Shown here: positions 50,001-60,500 of the stretch, piece after piece
Layout of the letters: each line of letters begins with the position of its first letter
Numbering within the stretch: the stretch's first letter is position 1
NCBI GenBank assembly: GCA_963281155.1
Contig: CAUJLY010000006.1
Coordinates: forward strand, 1,488,001-1,552,000
DNA length: 64,000 nt
Reading direction: 5' to 3'
From: Rhabditophanes sp. KR3021
Taxonomy: Eukaryota; Nematoda; Chromadorea; Rhabditida; Alloionematidae
The notes under the pieces: generated by a model
Told to the model about the DNA's origin: nothing
The model's database searches: none
What the model saw: the letters and a program-made list of their open reading frames with translations, nothing else
Position numbers and translations under genes: made by a program

Positions 50001-52264
50001 ATTTGTATTATAGAAATTTTGAAATCCATTAATATTTGACCGATTTGGGAGCTTTGCATAAGTGCATTTGTAATATCGTCTTCCTTCGAACTCGATCTAA
50101 TACCGGCTAATAAACTTAGATATCCAACTGGATGGGTAAAATTATTTGGCTTGTCTGTACCACTTTGAGGGACATCAGATTCTTTAGAATTAGACTTGGA
50201 TTCATCAAGACTAGATGGTACGTTTGAAGTTTCTTTAAATTGTGAAGGAATTTGGGGTTCTTTAAAAACAGGTTCTTCGGTAGATGAAGTTGGAACTGCA
50301 GATGGGGCGGAGGTGATAATTGGACTTTTTCTAACTGGGGATGACGCTTTAAGTGGATGTTGACCAGGGAAGGAATTTTTACTTGGAACTTTAACTGGGG
50401 CTGGATTTTTACTTGGAACTTTAACTGGGGCTGGATTTGGAACTTGAACTGAATTTGAAACTTGAACTGATACTGGAGATATAATTGGGGCTGATGCATT
50501 TAAAATAGAACGAACAGTAGATTCCACCAAAGAAACTGACCTACCATTACCACGAGAAGGGGGTGGATTTTTTGCAAGAGCACGCATCAATGCTGGAGAA
50601 TAATGCTTTCCAACTTTTGGTCTAGCCTCCCTTTGTAGGTTTGGAAGAGAGGTGGGTGGTGATTGGAGAGCAGGTTGTTTGTCAAGGGCATGTGAAGTTG
50701 ATTGACTTCTAGGGGAACCTTTGTCTTGGGAATGTTTTAGTTTATCTTTTAGTTCAAGCCCACTTGATTGCTTAGATGCCTGTTTTTGAACAGTTTTAAT
50801 TGGAATTACAACTTCTTCCCTAACTACATTTCGAGTACCGGCTACATAAGAATCTGTTCTTCGTTTCTTTGTAGTAGAAGCTCCAGACTCCTGTACTAGA
50901 AAGGGAGATGTACTTGTAGAATTTTGATATGACTTTCTCAATTCAGCTGAATAACTTCCTGCATATCTAGTTTTTCCTGCATCACTAATTACCATTTCAT
51001 CCCCGACACCAGTCTTCCCATCCTTATTAACATCCAATGTTCGTTTCTTTGAATGAGATAGCCCACCAACATCTGCCTCACCTTCGCCCACACCTATTTT
51101 TCCACCAGCACTCACCTCAACATCCCGACCATCTTTAATAAACTTGTGAGTTTGGTAAAGACGAACTGCCTTTTCGTTCATTTCCTTCCCATACTCCGTT
51201 AGATATTGGAAAGTGTCCCCTGAGTCTGGTTGAATCTGTTCTGGTACCTGGGTCACCATACATTTGCCTTTATCTAAAAAATGAATTATTAAATGACAAA
51301 AGAATATACTCTTACCATCAACAATTTGGTTAATAAACTCTGAGGTCCTATTCATAGACTGGGTAACTTTTTCACCCAATTCATGACCTCCATCTTCTGC
51401 CATGCCAGTTGCTTGGTAGGTCGAAACCAATTGTTGCCCAAATGTATCCCTTTCCATAGTTGTTACAAAATGTCTCCTGGCCTGAGGATCTTTTATGAAG
51501 GTAACCAAATAATTAAATTCACTTAAGGTAAACTTAGTATAAGGGCATATACGAATATCTCTCTTGACTCCAGCTATTCCACAACACAAACTGCCCTCTA
51601 CCGTAAGTTTGGTAAGAGAAGCAGAATATTTACGAAAGTAATGTCTAAATGTTATATATCTGTCTCTGCATTCATCAGGATTGGTAGTTACTAAGTTGGA
51701 AAATTGAATAACAAACTGGTGGATGTAATAAGTGTCTGAAAAAGTAAGGACTTCCTTGTATGTTTCTTCAGCAAAAGCACTTTTTACAATTAGGATGTTT
51801 TGGTCAAGTGTATTTTTGACTTGTTCTGTTAAATATAATTCAAATGGAAACTTGCCAAAATAATCGTCGTTAAGAAGTTTTAAATTTTGATGAAATGCTT
51901 CGAATGACATAGGCAAATTATGGATGAAAATTTGCTTGTTGTACATATAACTAATCATGCAATTTAGTAGTACGTTTGTTCCACCATTCCACCCCTCATA
52001 AAATGTCTTCATTTGATCTCGAGATAAGCCTTTTAGATACTTTATGAAATGACCGTTATAAATGATACGAACACCATCAAGTTCGCAGAAACGCAATTTT
52101 AACAACCTAACGATTTTTCTAACACTCTTAGAACTTTTCCTCTTCGGAGGAATCGCGTCTTGGATTATAGGTGAAAAATCATTATGTCTTGATTGCTTAT
52201 AGTTTAAAATTTTGTCTTTAAGAGAGAGGACGGGTTCATTGTCCTTTACACTATCCTTCCCCAT
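47029..52264 (-). CDS. Large orphan protein: folded N-terminus, disordered Gln/Pro/Ser tail
   Basis: Four exons (52264-51316, 51273-50041, 49996-48572, 48524-47029) encode about 1,700 residues. Not recognised. Residues 1-330 look globular and mostly helical; the stretch around YLKGLSRDQMKTFYEGW and later FSDTYYIHQFVIQFSNLV faintly recalls helices 3-5 and 10 of a nuclear-receptor ligand-binding domain, but no zinc-finger DNA-binding domain is present and this is a weak guess. Residues 330-1600 are low complexity: basic Ser/Lys, Pro-Ala-Pro-Val-Lys repeats, a Gln-Ser-Pro repeat zone, then a 16-residue Gln-Pro repeat. An Ala-rich helix and a short non-repetitive end close the protein. Composition suggests a nuclear or condensate-forming scaffold. 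An acceptor (TTTCAG) lies 13 bases before the ATG. The 50040 donor (GTCAAA) is weak; GTATTA further upstream is an alternative. Confidence 0.7.
47567..47902 (-). repeat. Coding minisatellite, seven 48-bp units
   Basis: The phrase GGTTGGGCAGTTGG or a variant recurs every 48 bases at 47567, 47615, 47663, 47711, 47759, 47807 and 47855. The units encode a 16-residue repeat, QPHQLMVPQPLHCPTP, in the last exon of the orphan gene. The units centred on 47759-47855 are nearly identical, so they arose recently; outer ones are diverged. Length is a multiple of three, so copy-number change keeps frame. Confidence 0.9.
49460..49600 (-). repeat. Coding 24-bp repeats (Gln-Ser-Pro type)
   Basis: Several tandem units of about 24 bases containing TGCTCTTGACC or TTTTCCTTGGTC encode repeats such as SISPGQEQ and SLYPVQEQ in exon 3 of the orphan gene. 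Confidence 0.7.
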
Positions 52265-52277
52265 TTTGGAATAAATT

Positions 52278-54927
52278 CTGAAATATTTAAATCTTTACGA
52301 TGCAATGCAAACAATATCCAAGACACGACTCGAAATGACGCATATATTCTACCCAATTACACTTGCTATATCAAAAAGGTAAAAGGCTAAATTTCTAATT
52401 AAGACCAACTACTTATTTAGTAGCCTTTTAATTGTTCAATTATATCTGTAATTACGGATGGTATCAAACAGGCTCCTCATCAATTATCTGGCTGAAGTTA
52501 CAAAAGGTCATTAGGATGGGCATGATACTAAAAGTGATAGTAGGACCAGCTTAAGCGTCCTTATTAAAAGATGGCTTTGGGTCGAATGAAGGATGTATAA
52601 GTAAGGGGTAATACATTAAGCTGGGGTGTTGAAGGGCAGGGGAAAGGTATACGGGTATAAATGTGTGCATCTAATGACTATTAAAAGTAATAGATGGGTT
52701 TCATGGAGAAATAGCATTTGCTTAGACATGTATAGGTGCCTCAGGTAATGAAATTGTAGGAATGGAAATTTGGAATCAAGAAAGGCTTTATAAGAAATGG
52801 ACTTTATTTCATAAATTTAAAACAACAAATCGGCAATACCTACAAACATCTCTTGCACAAATACCGAAACTCATAAAAAACTCTTTCTAAAATAAAAAAG
52901 TGACGCCTATTTTTTCCAAAATATTAAAAACAGAGACTTCTTTTGGGTGGTAAAGACCTGTGTTGTTTGTTCTTTGAAGTCTGAACAAAATAACAAACCG
53001 CTTCTACCAATAGCAACCGGACTTGTGGTGTTTGACAAGAATCCAGTTGTTTACACCCAAAGAAATGCAGCATCCATTTGTCAACAACAACCTCAACTCT
53101 ACCAGAAGGCTAACTAACACCCTACTAAACAACAACTTCCCTTCAAAGGAATTGAGATGACAAAAGTTAACAACAAAAGCCACCTCTTCACCATACAACT
53201 AAATGCCATCTCCAATAATAAAGATGGGCCTATCTGAAAAAGGTAACCTTTAAGGTGAAATGCCAGGTGCGCTTTATTTTAAAATGGAATCATCCAGAAT
53301 CGAAAGGCTGCTTCAAAATAAAATAATAAATACATGTCAGGCAGAGTTATGGGAAGGTGTTATTAGGAAATGGATGATATGAGAGCCTCTTGTCGACAGA
53401 TATCATTCTTCAAATATAGTTTATGTCATATTTATTATGTTACACTACTAGTAGTCTCCCCTTTTTGATAAGTGAAGGTGTCATGGGAAAAGTAATAATA
53501 ATGTGAGGTTTAATGGTTCGTAGAGTATATGTAATCCTCTAAGAGAGTCACTTTAATTCAAGCCATGTAAGGGGCTATGGATGATGTTTATTATTATTTG
53601 AAGGTAATCATTAAATAAAGGTGCCATGAATATAATGCCCAACATATGACTTGTTTACATTAAAATAATTGCGCAGTGGCGACAAGTAGCTTGCTTATGT
53701 TAGGAAATAATTATTAAAAACTTTAAATAATTGCAAGGCAATAAGAAAAATCATTGATGCTACCAAACAAACACAAACTATTAGGCAAAAGTAATGAGGG
53801 CTGGGATTCAAAGTATCTAATAAAACAACTTTAGTACGGTAATATTAAAAGGATAATATATTTAGCTTTTAAAAACCTTGCCTATGAGTCATATTCAAGT
53901 ATCAAATGCCTTGTGAAGTTCTCCTTTATTGTTGATAGTATATTTGATTGCAACCAGCCAAAAGACATCTTTCGTCCAATTGCGCACCATTTGAAAAATT
54001 GATTTTTTGATATTATTTGAGATGCGTACCAAACTCATAGGCATTTAAAAAAGGCAAAATATATGATCTTTTATTTTGATCGAACCTGGCAATACTTCAG
54101 ATTATGGTTATTTTTAAGATGAATGTATGTCCTTAACAGGCAACTGTTCCCTAGGATATAATTTTTTAAAGAAAATATTTTCAAAAGACCATACGATATT
54201 TTGTGATAATTAGGTTAATCTTTTTTGAAAAAGCAAACGTACATTTGTCTGGACTCGGCAACCGAAAAAAGAAGCAATGTTCGAGAGAACAACTACTCTT
54301 GTAACAATCCAATGAAGTAATATCCACCAAAGATATTAAACAGCAAAGTGTTATATAAAGGAATGGTCTTTATCAGCCAAATGTATTTCCAGCAAATTAG
54401 AAAGATATCTCAGAGGAAGGTGTGTGCACACTTGCAAAACGACACAATGATCTGAAATGTATAAAATCGACAGCTAATTTTTTTGGTAACGCATAAATTT
54501 AAATGAAATGATATGTCCATATGATACATACAAAGAGATCCTATCTTTAAAGGGCTCACAATTAATGTGTTCCATACCATAACCATCCACCCAAATGATT
54601 ATGAAGAAGAATGAATGGCAAAAAAATTGAACCTTTATTCAAATGATATATGCTATCTGACTGTTTAATCTATCCTCTATATGATCCTCTGTATTCATAA
54701 AAAAATAATACGAAAAGTACACAGGACAAAGTAAGCAGGGAGATAAAAAAGGCGTTTAGTAAAATATGGGATGGTGTCAAAAGATAGATGGCAGTGGTAA
54801 ACAATTTTTGAAAAGAGCGCTCTTCTAAATAATAGAGAGAAGGAAAAGAAGAGAGGTTAAGAAGACAGTTGCATATACATTTTTGATGGTCGGTGTGATA
54901 AAAGTAATATATGAAATAATAAACAAC
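52278..54927. other. Gap upstream of the orphan gene, no gene seen
   Basis: About 2.6 kb of AT-rich DNA with G above C on the + strand. Frames at 53004-53198 and 54670-54945 (minus) have no recognisable domain. No tRNA or transposon end was recognised. Confidence 0.4.
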
Positions 54928-54933
54928 TTTATT
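54928..54933 (-). other. Poly(A) signal of the 7TM receptor gene
   Basis: AATAAA on the minus strand, 54 bases beyond the receptor's stop codon. Confidence 0.55.
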
Positions 54934-54986
54934 GTTTGAAGCCAAAAGAAGAATATGAGGAAAAGGTAATATTATGTGAAGGGAGT

Positions 54987-56221
54987 TTAATCAATTCGTG
55001 CCAGCCCCATATTAACCACATTAACGTGAGCGGCAGTTTTACTTCGTGGAGCGACTTTGCCAACGACTGGAGACTCATTATTACCACTTGTCCTACGAAT
55101 CTTTCCATGACCATGATGAGGATATGGGTCTGATTGATCAGCAACACGATGGCGATTAATAATAGTAGTGAGTAAATTGGTTTTGCCAAGAAGAGATGAG
55201 GGGTCGTTACTTGAATGAAATCTGCAAGAGACCAAGTGTAAAAATTGGTTTCGGAATTGTTTTCGAAGAATGAAGTTTATAATGGTATGAACTATTGACA
55301 AAAAACCAGTCGTTGAATACGTCAGCCCAACAACAATATCATTTGGCTTCCACAAATTATGCTTGCTTCCTATCATAACAACACCTGGAATTGCGACTAA
55401 GATGATTTGAATTGAAGTAACAAATATAAAAAACTCTAAATTCATCGAATTTGACGATTTGCCTACTTGAACCCCAACCGTAGTTGTATGTTTTTTGTGA
55501 ACCCAATAAGTCGTAACCAAAGAAATCAAACAAGCCATATAAGCTATAGTAATGAAAGAAAAGTGAAAAGTCGAGTATACAGTGTCAGTTGAATTAATGA
55601 TCGCACAATGCTGAGTTGTTGATTCTGTCTTGTTACCTTTTGCTGAAAGTGCAGCCCATCCCAAAGACAACTAAATTTAAATAGATACGTTGATCAAGAT
55701 TACGGTACGAAACTTACTCCTTCTAAGAAGATGACTAAAAAGATTTGGCATCTCTTTGAATTAGTTGAATAATAAATATTATATTTGCCTGGCTTATGAA
55801 CAGCACAAATTCGTTCTAGTGAAATAATAATAGTAAACATAGAAGGAAGTTCTGTTCCCATAATCAAAAAAACAGGCCAATATTTGGTGAAAAAGCATTG
55901 TTCTATCGTTATCAGGTCAGTAAATGTGTTTCGGAAAACACCAGAACCACGACCAATCGAAGTCAATATATAGCTCACTCCATTAACCAATTCACCAAAA
56001 TCAACTGCCAGATGGAACATATATTTGGCCCGAAGATCACGATTAGTCAATATAATGTAGATGTTGAGAAGATTAGCACATATTGCTAAAACACCCAAAC
56101 TCATGTATAATCCACACATAGCAAGAGTATATCCGGGATTCGAATGGGCAAATCCATCTATAACCGGCGTTGAACCACTCATTGCTGCAAGTGTTGCAGT
56201 TGACAAGTTATTTAGTGCCAT
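54987..56221 (-). CDS. Rhodopsin-like seven-transmembrane receptor, nematode Srsx-like
   Basis: Two exons (56221-55718 and 55670-54987) encode 395 residues. Seven hydrophobic segments can be placed, starting with GLYMSLGVLAICANLLNIYI (TM1, with the conserved Asn). TM3 ends in SLERICAVHKP, an ERx version of the DRY motif. A Cys before TM3 (IEQCFF) and one in the second extracellular loop (TQHCAI) can form the usual disulphide. TM7 ends in HTIINFILRKQFR, a divergent NPxxY region. Possible N-glycosylation at NKT before TM5. This pattern resembles the nematode Srsx/Srw-like chemoreceptor group; neuropeptide receptors are an alternative. The ligand cannot be inferred. The basic C-terminal tail is about 85 residues. 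An acceptor (TTTTGTAG) lies 12 bases before the ATG. Confidence 0.75.
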
Positions 56222-56233
56222 TAATAAATATGT

Positions 56234-57557
56234 CTACAAAATATAAATACCTTTTTTAAGAATAAATTGTCTTTCGTAGAAGGCTGTATCAAATGCAAAT
56301 TGCCACAAAACGTGTTAAAAACAAGTTTAATTTTACTACAAGCTTACCACAACATAAAAAATTACCTTCTAAGTAATTTATATTAAATTACCACTAACGA
56401 ACTTAGACTCAAGGGAAGTAAAAAAATATTTAAAGTAATACCCATTAAATAACGTGTGAAGAAGGCAATTTCGGGAGGATTACCAAACGATACCACTTGT
56501 TTGAGCTCCAAATAGATAAACTCGTCAAGAGGTGGCTATTAAGTTTGGGTCTAATTGAGGTTAATTGCAGGTTTATGGATACGTTTAGTGCATCATAATT
56601 AGAGTGTACCTTGTGGTTTTTGAAGCAATCTTATCGAGAATAAGCTTTTTATGGGATCTAATTTGCGATTAATTTAGGGTTTGCTTCATAAAGGATGACG
56701 TGTCAACAAAAAACCGAACAAACAATCAACAATTAGTGGCAATTAGATTTCCTATGGAATAAAGTACACCTCCACACAAATAAACTTACTCGTGTGTTTC
56801 AAAATAAACCTTACAAATATTTAGTAATTAAAGCACATTCTCCAAAATTACCTAATTATAAATAAATTATAAAACAATCATAAATTCGACCTAAAAATTG
56901 TGTTTTTTGTGTGGAAAAGCAATTATAAAAAAAGAAAAAGTTATGCGACCACATTTAAGTATCATTTTGCCCGTATCTTTCCACCGCCCATCAATAAATG
57001 AAATTAAGAGGTAATAAGTTTTGGTCAAAAAGCAAGTATAATATAGTCTTAATTTATGTTCCTAGTTTGAATTTTAAGTGGTGGAAATGATTAGGTTATT
57101 GAGTGTTACACAATATCAAATTAGTGGAAATATGAAATCAAAAACACTTCCTTTATCCTGCTATTAAACTAAGTTCAAAGCTCGACAAATATAAACCAGA
57201 TTTTTGAATAACTTTTAAGAAGAGAAATTTTATTTATAAAGTTTTTCTATAAAATGGAAGACAATATAAAAAGACACCGGATTTTATTATTTGTGTGATT
57301 TAAATTGGTAATATAACTTATTGTGATGAAAAAGGAAGTAAAATGGTGTGAATGCAGACAATAGTATAAATTTTGTTTGGACATCTTTTGTACATAGGAA
57401 AATGAATATGATGGTGGCAATGTGATTAATAAATTTGGGAGACATAATATTATGCTAAATATTTTAACTTTCCATGTGAAGGTAAAGTGGTTGTTAGTTG
57501 TCGTATTTAGGTGTTTTTTTGTGTCTAGTAAGGAATAATATGTTTTCAAGAATGTAT
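56234..57557. other. Gap between cadherin and receptor genes
   Basis: AT-rich, no coding-like frame. AATAAA on the minus strand at 57228-57233 is about 330 bases beyond the cadherin stop and could be its poly(A) signal. Confidence 0.4.
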
Positions 57558-60500
57558 TCATGAATGAGAACTAATTTTTAGTTCCGTTGCTGAGGAGGAT
57601 AACTTTTTATCTGATTGGGATGATTTGGTCCGTGTAGGTTCATTATACATTTCGTAAGACATATCTCGTTCGTGGGTGTAGTCTTTTTGGTCCAAGGTGT
57701 TATTCAGGTTCTGGTTACTGTTACGATTTTGATTGTTATCGGTACCATCAACACCACCTCTCTTATTGGACTTGTCAATTTTGCCATACAAGCCATTCAT
57801 TGTATCAACTACATCCACATACTTTTTGTTACCATCTTGAGTTTGAGGGCCAGTTAGGATTTGCTGAGCTGTTTTCCTGGTTGTTACTTCAATGTTGTAT
57901 GGCCGTGGCCCTTCTGTCCTGGAATCTAGCATATAACCCTTGATATCTTTGTCAGCCATCTTTCTCTTCTTACAATAATAACAGACACACACACAGATGA
58001 AGCACGTTAACAGTAACAGTACTGCACAAATGGCTATCAACAATATCTCCCAACTAGTTAATCCAAACAAATTATTTGACTTTAATGTTGTTACAGCACC
58101 TATTTCTAAACCACCCAAATGAAGTTGGTCCATCTTTGCGGTAATTTGATCTTTCAACAAATCATCTCTTACTGGAATCATGTCGTTGTCACTTGCATAC
58201 ACAAGCAACAGAGTTTTGTTCAAAAAGGCAGTATTATTGAGATCAACAAATTCTTGTTTTTTAATGACCTTAACATTAAGATCCAATTGCTTAGATAATT
58301 GAGTTTCGTAGAGGTGTCCATCAACATTTTGGGGGCTTTCATTAACTTCCAATGCAATAACATTCACACCTGGACCAATCTTATAGACAATAATTTGAGC
58401 CGTTGAAACTAGTTCCCCATCAGATCCATTCACATCCAAACTATACATATCCTCCCTTGACGTAGCAATTGACGTTTTTAAGTACACGCTTCCCGTATTT
58501 TTATCAATCCCAAAGATGGGTGATTGATTGTCTGCCAATGCAAAGGTTACTTTTACATTTTCATCTATATCATCCGCTTCCACTGACCCTATCACTGTCT
58601 TCTCTTCGGCTTGCCAATCCACGTAGAAGATGTAATTGTTAGTGGTTGGTTGCAAGTTTCTAAAGGTAGGAGGATTGTCATTTGCATTCAAAACAGTGAC
58701 AACAATCAATGCTTGATTAGACTTTAATCTGTTTCTGACATCTGAAAAGTGCAAATGTGTTGAGATAAACAGATGGATCAGTCAAAAACTTACAACCCTC
58801 AATAATTTTGTTCGTTGATTGTCTTTTTCGAATGTTGGCCAGTTGTTGTTTGTATTCAAATTGGACAGTCATATAATGGACACGTTTTTGTTCGAAATCA
58901 AGACCTTTAACGGCATAATAGTCTCCTGTGTCGGAATCTATTTCGAACAGATCCTCATCATTGTCCACAAATTTAAAAGTCAATGGAACAACTGTTGGGC
59001 CTTGGCAGGTCGTTTTGACTGTTCCTAGTTTGGTTTTTACATTCAAATTTTCAATTAATTCATTTTGATAAACTTTCAAATCAAATGAACAGTTGGGCTG
59101 GAGTGATGGCGGTGGTGTTGTGATGGGGGTAGGTGTGGTGTTGGTTGTGGTGGTTAGTAGTGGCAAGGCAGTTGACGCGTCCATTTCTTTTTCTAATTGG
59201 ATGTATATTTCTTGGACCGCACTTGCGCCACTTGAGGGAACAGTAGCTTTGACGGTAGCAATGTATAACTTTCCAGACTCATCTGACTTTGGGTATCTAT
59301 TCAAAAAGATTTTGCCCGTATTGTCTACTCTGAATAAGTCAGATTTGGGAAGGGAGGTAATTGAGAAAGAATATGTTCCCAGGCCAGGTACCATCTGATA
59401 GAGTGAACTATCAATTGGATTATTTGGCGGTACAGAAATCGAATAGTTTTGGGGGATGAAGACTGGCGTTACCTCGGTATTCCGATCAAACACCTCAACA
59501 CGAACAGGCCACGTTGTTCTTAGTGGCGGAGACCCATTGTCTGAGGCCGTGATTTGAATCAAATTTACTTTGTCCGCAGATTGTAAAGACTTTTTAATGG
59601 AAACATTTCCTTCATCATCAATACCAAACAAATCTTTCCCAAAATCAGTGATACTGTAGGTGATGATTGCATCTTCTTTGTCTGTTGCTTTGAATTGTCC
59701 TATTATTTGGAGGGGCACCGTGTTAATGTCAACTGCAATGGCGGTAGGTGTATTTTCATCAAACAAAGGGCTATTGTCGTTGACTTTTTTTAAGATCGTC
59801 AAAGATACTAGTGCATCTTCAAAATTAGATTTGTTTTGGTTGTTGGAGGCTCGGACGGTAAATGTTATAACATTATTTTGGGTTTGTTTATCAACATTTC
59901 CTATCACCATTATATCGCCGCTCTCCTTTCTTATAAAAATAGAGGTGTTGGAGGGAAAGGGTAAAATTTCAAAGTTCACTTTTTCTTTGTCTTTGATGTC
60001 TTCGGACTTAAAAGTACTTGGCTTTAATGGAATCAAAGAGGCCACAACATACTTCCCTTCATATACAACACCTGTGTATGAGGGTGATAAAAAGAATTTG
60101 GTGATCAAAGGAACATCTGGGGCAGTTGTCGTAGTTGATGTTATTGAAATAGTCGTTGTTCCTAATGAAGATAAAACATCCACTGTTGTTGGGGTTGAAT
60201 CTATTTGATGGCTCGCCGTAGTAGTTGATGTTACCGGTTGAATTGTTGTCGACAGTGGTGTCTGGATAGTTGTGGAAGAGACTGAACTGTCAATAACAAT
60301 ATTGACTCTTGTTGAAGGAGCATCTCTCACATTTTCCCCATTCTTTACAATGAACATTTGGAAAACAATTTCTCTGACCTTCCACCCATTTGGAGGAGAT
60401 TTACGCACAAACAAAGCTCCTGTGTCCATATCAACTTTAAACAATTGATTGAAAACTTTTGGAACTATTATAATTTTGTAATCGTCTCTGTTGAAGAAAG

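Noticed and set aside
53004..53198. 64-codon minus-strand frame as a gene
   Set aside because: Isolated, no splice-consistent extension, no recognisable motif.
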